From Candidatus Hydrogenedentota bacterium (lineage in GTDB: Bacteria; Hydrogenedentota; Hydrogenedentia; Hydrogenedentales; SLHB01), in assembly GCA_029262095.1 (NCBI GenBank), contig JAJDAB010000334.1, positions 1 through 5,460 on the forward strand: 5,460 bases of DNA. Direction: 5' to 3'. Position numbers and translations under genes: made by a program. Every line of letters begins with the position of its first letter. Position 1 is the first letter of the stretch. This document shows, piece after piece, positions 4,883 through 5,460 of the stretch. The notes below the pieces were generated by a model. The model was not told where the DNA came from and did no database searches. It saw nothing but the letters and a program-made list of their open reading frames with translations.

Positions 4883-5208
4883 GTTTAGGTCTCCCGTAAT
4901 CAAAGTCGTCTTGCGCCAAAGTCTGAATTGCTATCCGATGGCGACCGCTCGCACCTCACCCGGGATGCCATCGGTAATTAGGTGGCTGGCATGGGGTAAG
5001 CGGTTACAGCGCCTTTTGTTTGGAATCACGGCAGGGTAATTACTTGACGGATGTTCTGTCTCGAAAGTAGGTAAAATAGATGTGGTGGTAGTCTTTTAGA
5101 CGATTCTGGTCAAAACATTGCGATTTCTATTAGGGATGGTCATATTTGACACAATAATTCAAGATCGCGCGAATTTCTATTTAGTCCGTTCAAGGAATTG
5201 TTCGACAG
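4883..5208. other. Non-coding region between divergent genes
   Basis: About 325 bases lie between the divergent starts of the EF-hand gene and the partial plus-strand gene, and should contain both promoters. I see an 8-bp inverted repeat (4935-4974) and a weak direct repeat, GCGATTTCTATTAG (5120-5133) against GCGAATTTCTATTTAG (5169-5184). A perfect TTGACA at 5146-5151 has no good -10 partner; GCGAAT at 17 bases matches only 3 of 6. No RNA gene is recognised. Confidence 0.55.
4935..4974. repeat. 8-bp inverted repeat upstream of the EF-hand gene
   Basis: CCGATGGC (4935-4942) and its inverse GCCATCGG (4967-4974) are separated by 24 bases, 52-92 bases before the EF-hand protein start codon. It could be an operator with half-sites three turns apart or a leader hairpin. 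No T-run follows in either direction, so it is not a terminator. A chance origin is possible. Confidence 0.35.
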
Positions 5209-5460
5209 ATGACGATTGGAATTGCTTGGGTATCTGCGCGCGCCGATGGTCGGCAACATCTCTATATGGTTTCGGATAGTCGGACTCGTGGGGGGATAAA
5301 GATCGACTGTGCCCCAAAGATAATTACGTTGCCTCGCTCGGATTGTGCGCTTTGTTTCGCAGGGAACACAGCGGCAACCTACCCACTCATGATGCAACTT
5401 GAGAATGCGATTTCGGCTCATGGTCCAGCGAGAGATCGTAGTATTGACATTCGCACCCTC
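5209..5460 (+). CDS. Possible proteasome-fold (Ntn-hydrolase-like) protein, N-terminal part
   Basis: An open frame of 84 codons runs to the window end with no stop. It begins MTIGIAWVSARADGRQHLY, then VSDSRTRGG (21-29), CAPKIITLPRSDCALCFAG (34-52) and TYPLMMQLENAI. The pattern of a short first strand, a DSR turn, a PKI segment and a hydrophobic strand ending in AG is that of the proteasome/HslV fold. It also resembles, from memory, an uncharacterised bacterial family sharing SDSR, PKI and FAG motifs. ATG 5209 follows AGGA at 12 bases; a stop (TAG 5182-5184) blocks extension upstream. A minus-strand frame at 5140-5421 overlaps it but has an unconvincing composition. Reading-frame and family are fairly well supported; peptidase activity is not, as the proteasome active-site residues cannot be placed with confidence. 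Confidence 0.68.
   Translation, partial: MTIGIAWVSARADGRQHLYMVSDSRTRGGIKIDCAPKIITLPRSDCALCFAGNTAATYPLMMQLENAISAHGPARDRSIDIRTL

Noticed and set aside
4987..5001. Plus-strand sigma-54-like sequence TGGCATGGGGTAAGC
   Set aside because: The GG and GC spacing fits, but the -12 box is AAGC instead of TTGC, it is about 200 bases from the next gene, and no enhancer-like site is seen.
5140..5421. Minus-strand 93-codon open frame
   Set aside because: It overlaps the more convincing plus-strand frame starting at 5209. Its predicted protein is rich in Arg, Asn and Cys without domain pattern, and it lacks a ribosome binding site.
1..5460. Search for CRISPR arrays, tRNA or rRNA genes, insertion sequences and attachment sites
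   Set aside because: No regularly spaced repeats, cloverleaf structures, transposase-like proteins or terminal inverted repeats with target duplications were seen.

Overview
The window carries a rebuilt phage-shock-protein (Psp) envelope-stress locus, followed by an unrelated secreted EF-hand protein gene and the start of a possible proteasome-fold protein. The organism is a Gram-negative-type bacterium with moderate GC that uses sigma-54. The secreted protein with paired EF-hands and a duplicated beta-rich domain is a style common in Planctomycetota. That phylum is only a tentative guess, because PspF and PspA themselves closely resemble the proteobacterial proteins.

Psp region (1-3850). 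A single pspF enhancer-binding-protein gene (2756-3850, +) is transcribed away from a minus-strand operon: PilZ-domain gene (2064-2567), pspA (1362-2018), pspC (1076-1306). This operon starts at an excellent sigma-54 promoter (2612-2627) and ends at a strong Rho-independent terminator (940-978). A second minus-strand unit follows: its own sigma-54 promoter (731-746), a second PilZ gene (208-681) and a second pspA (from 141, running off the left edge). The two units are paralogous. The PilZ proteins align without gaps over their first 47 residues, the PspA N-termini are 36/47 identical, and both PilZ-pspA gaps hold a small hairpin just upstream of the pspA ribosome binding site. No pspB is present, and PspC is reduced to its core domain. 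The inferred circuit is one PspF driving two sigma-54 promoters. Each unit would make a PspA effector/repressor together with a PilZ protein that could connect membrane stress to cyclic-di-GMP.

Right part (3851-5460). The gene for an exported two-repeat, two-EF-hand protein (4001-4882, -) converges on pspF and ends in a strong terminator (3935-3973). A roughly 325-base non-coding stretch (4883-5208) holds an 8-bp inverted repeat and a weak direct repeat. From 5209 a plus-strand reading frame stays open to the window end. Its first 84 residues look like the start of a proteasome-like (Ntn-hydrolase-fold) uncharacterised family.

The most noteworthy item is the duplicated, sigma-54-driven PilZ-PspA module under one PspF. 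It differs from the textbook pspF/pspABCDE arrangement.
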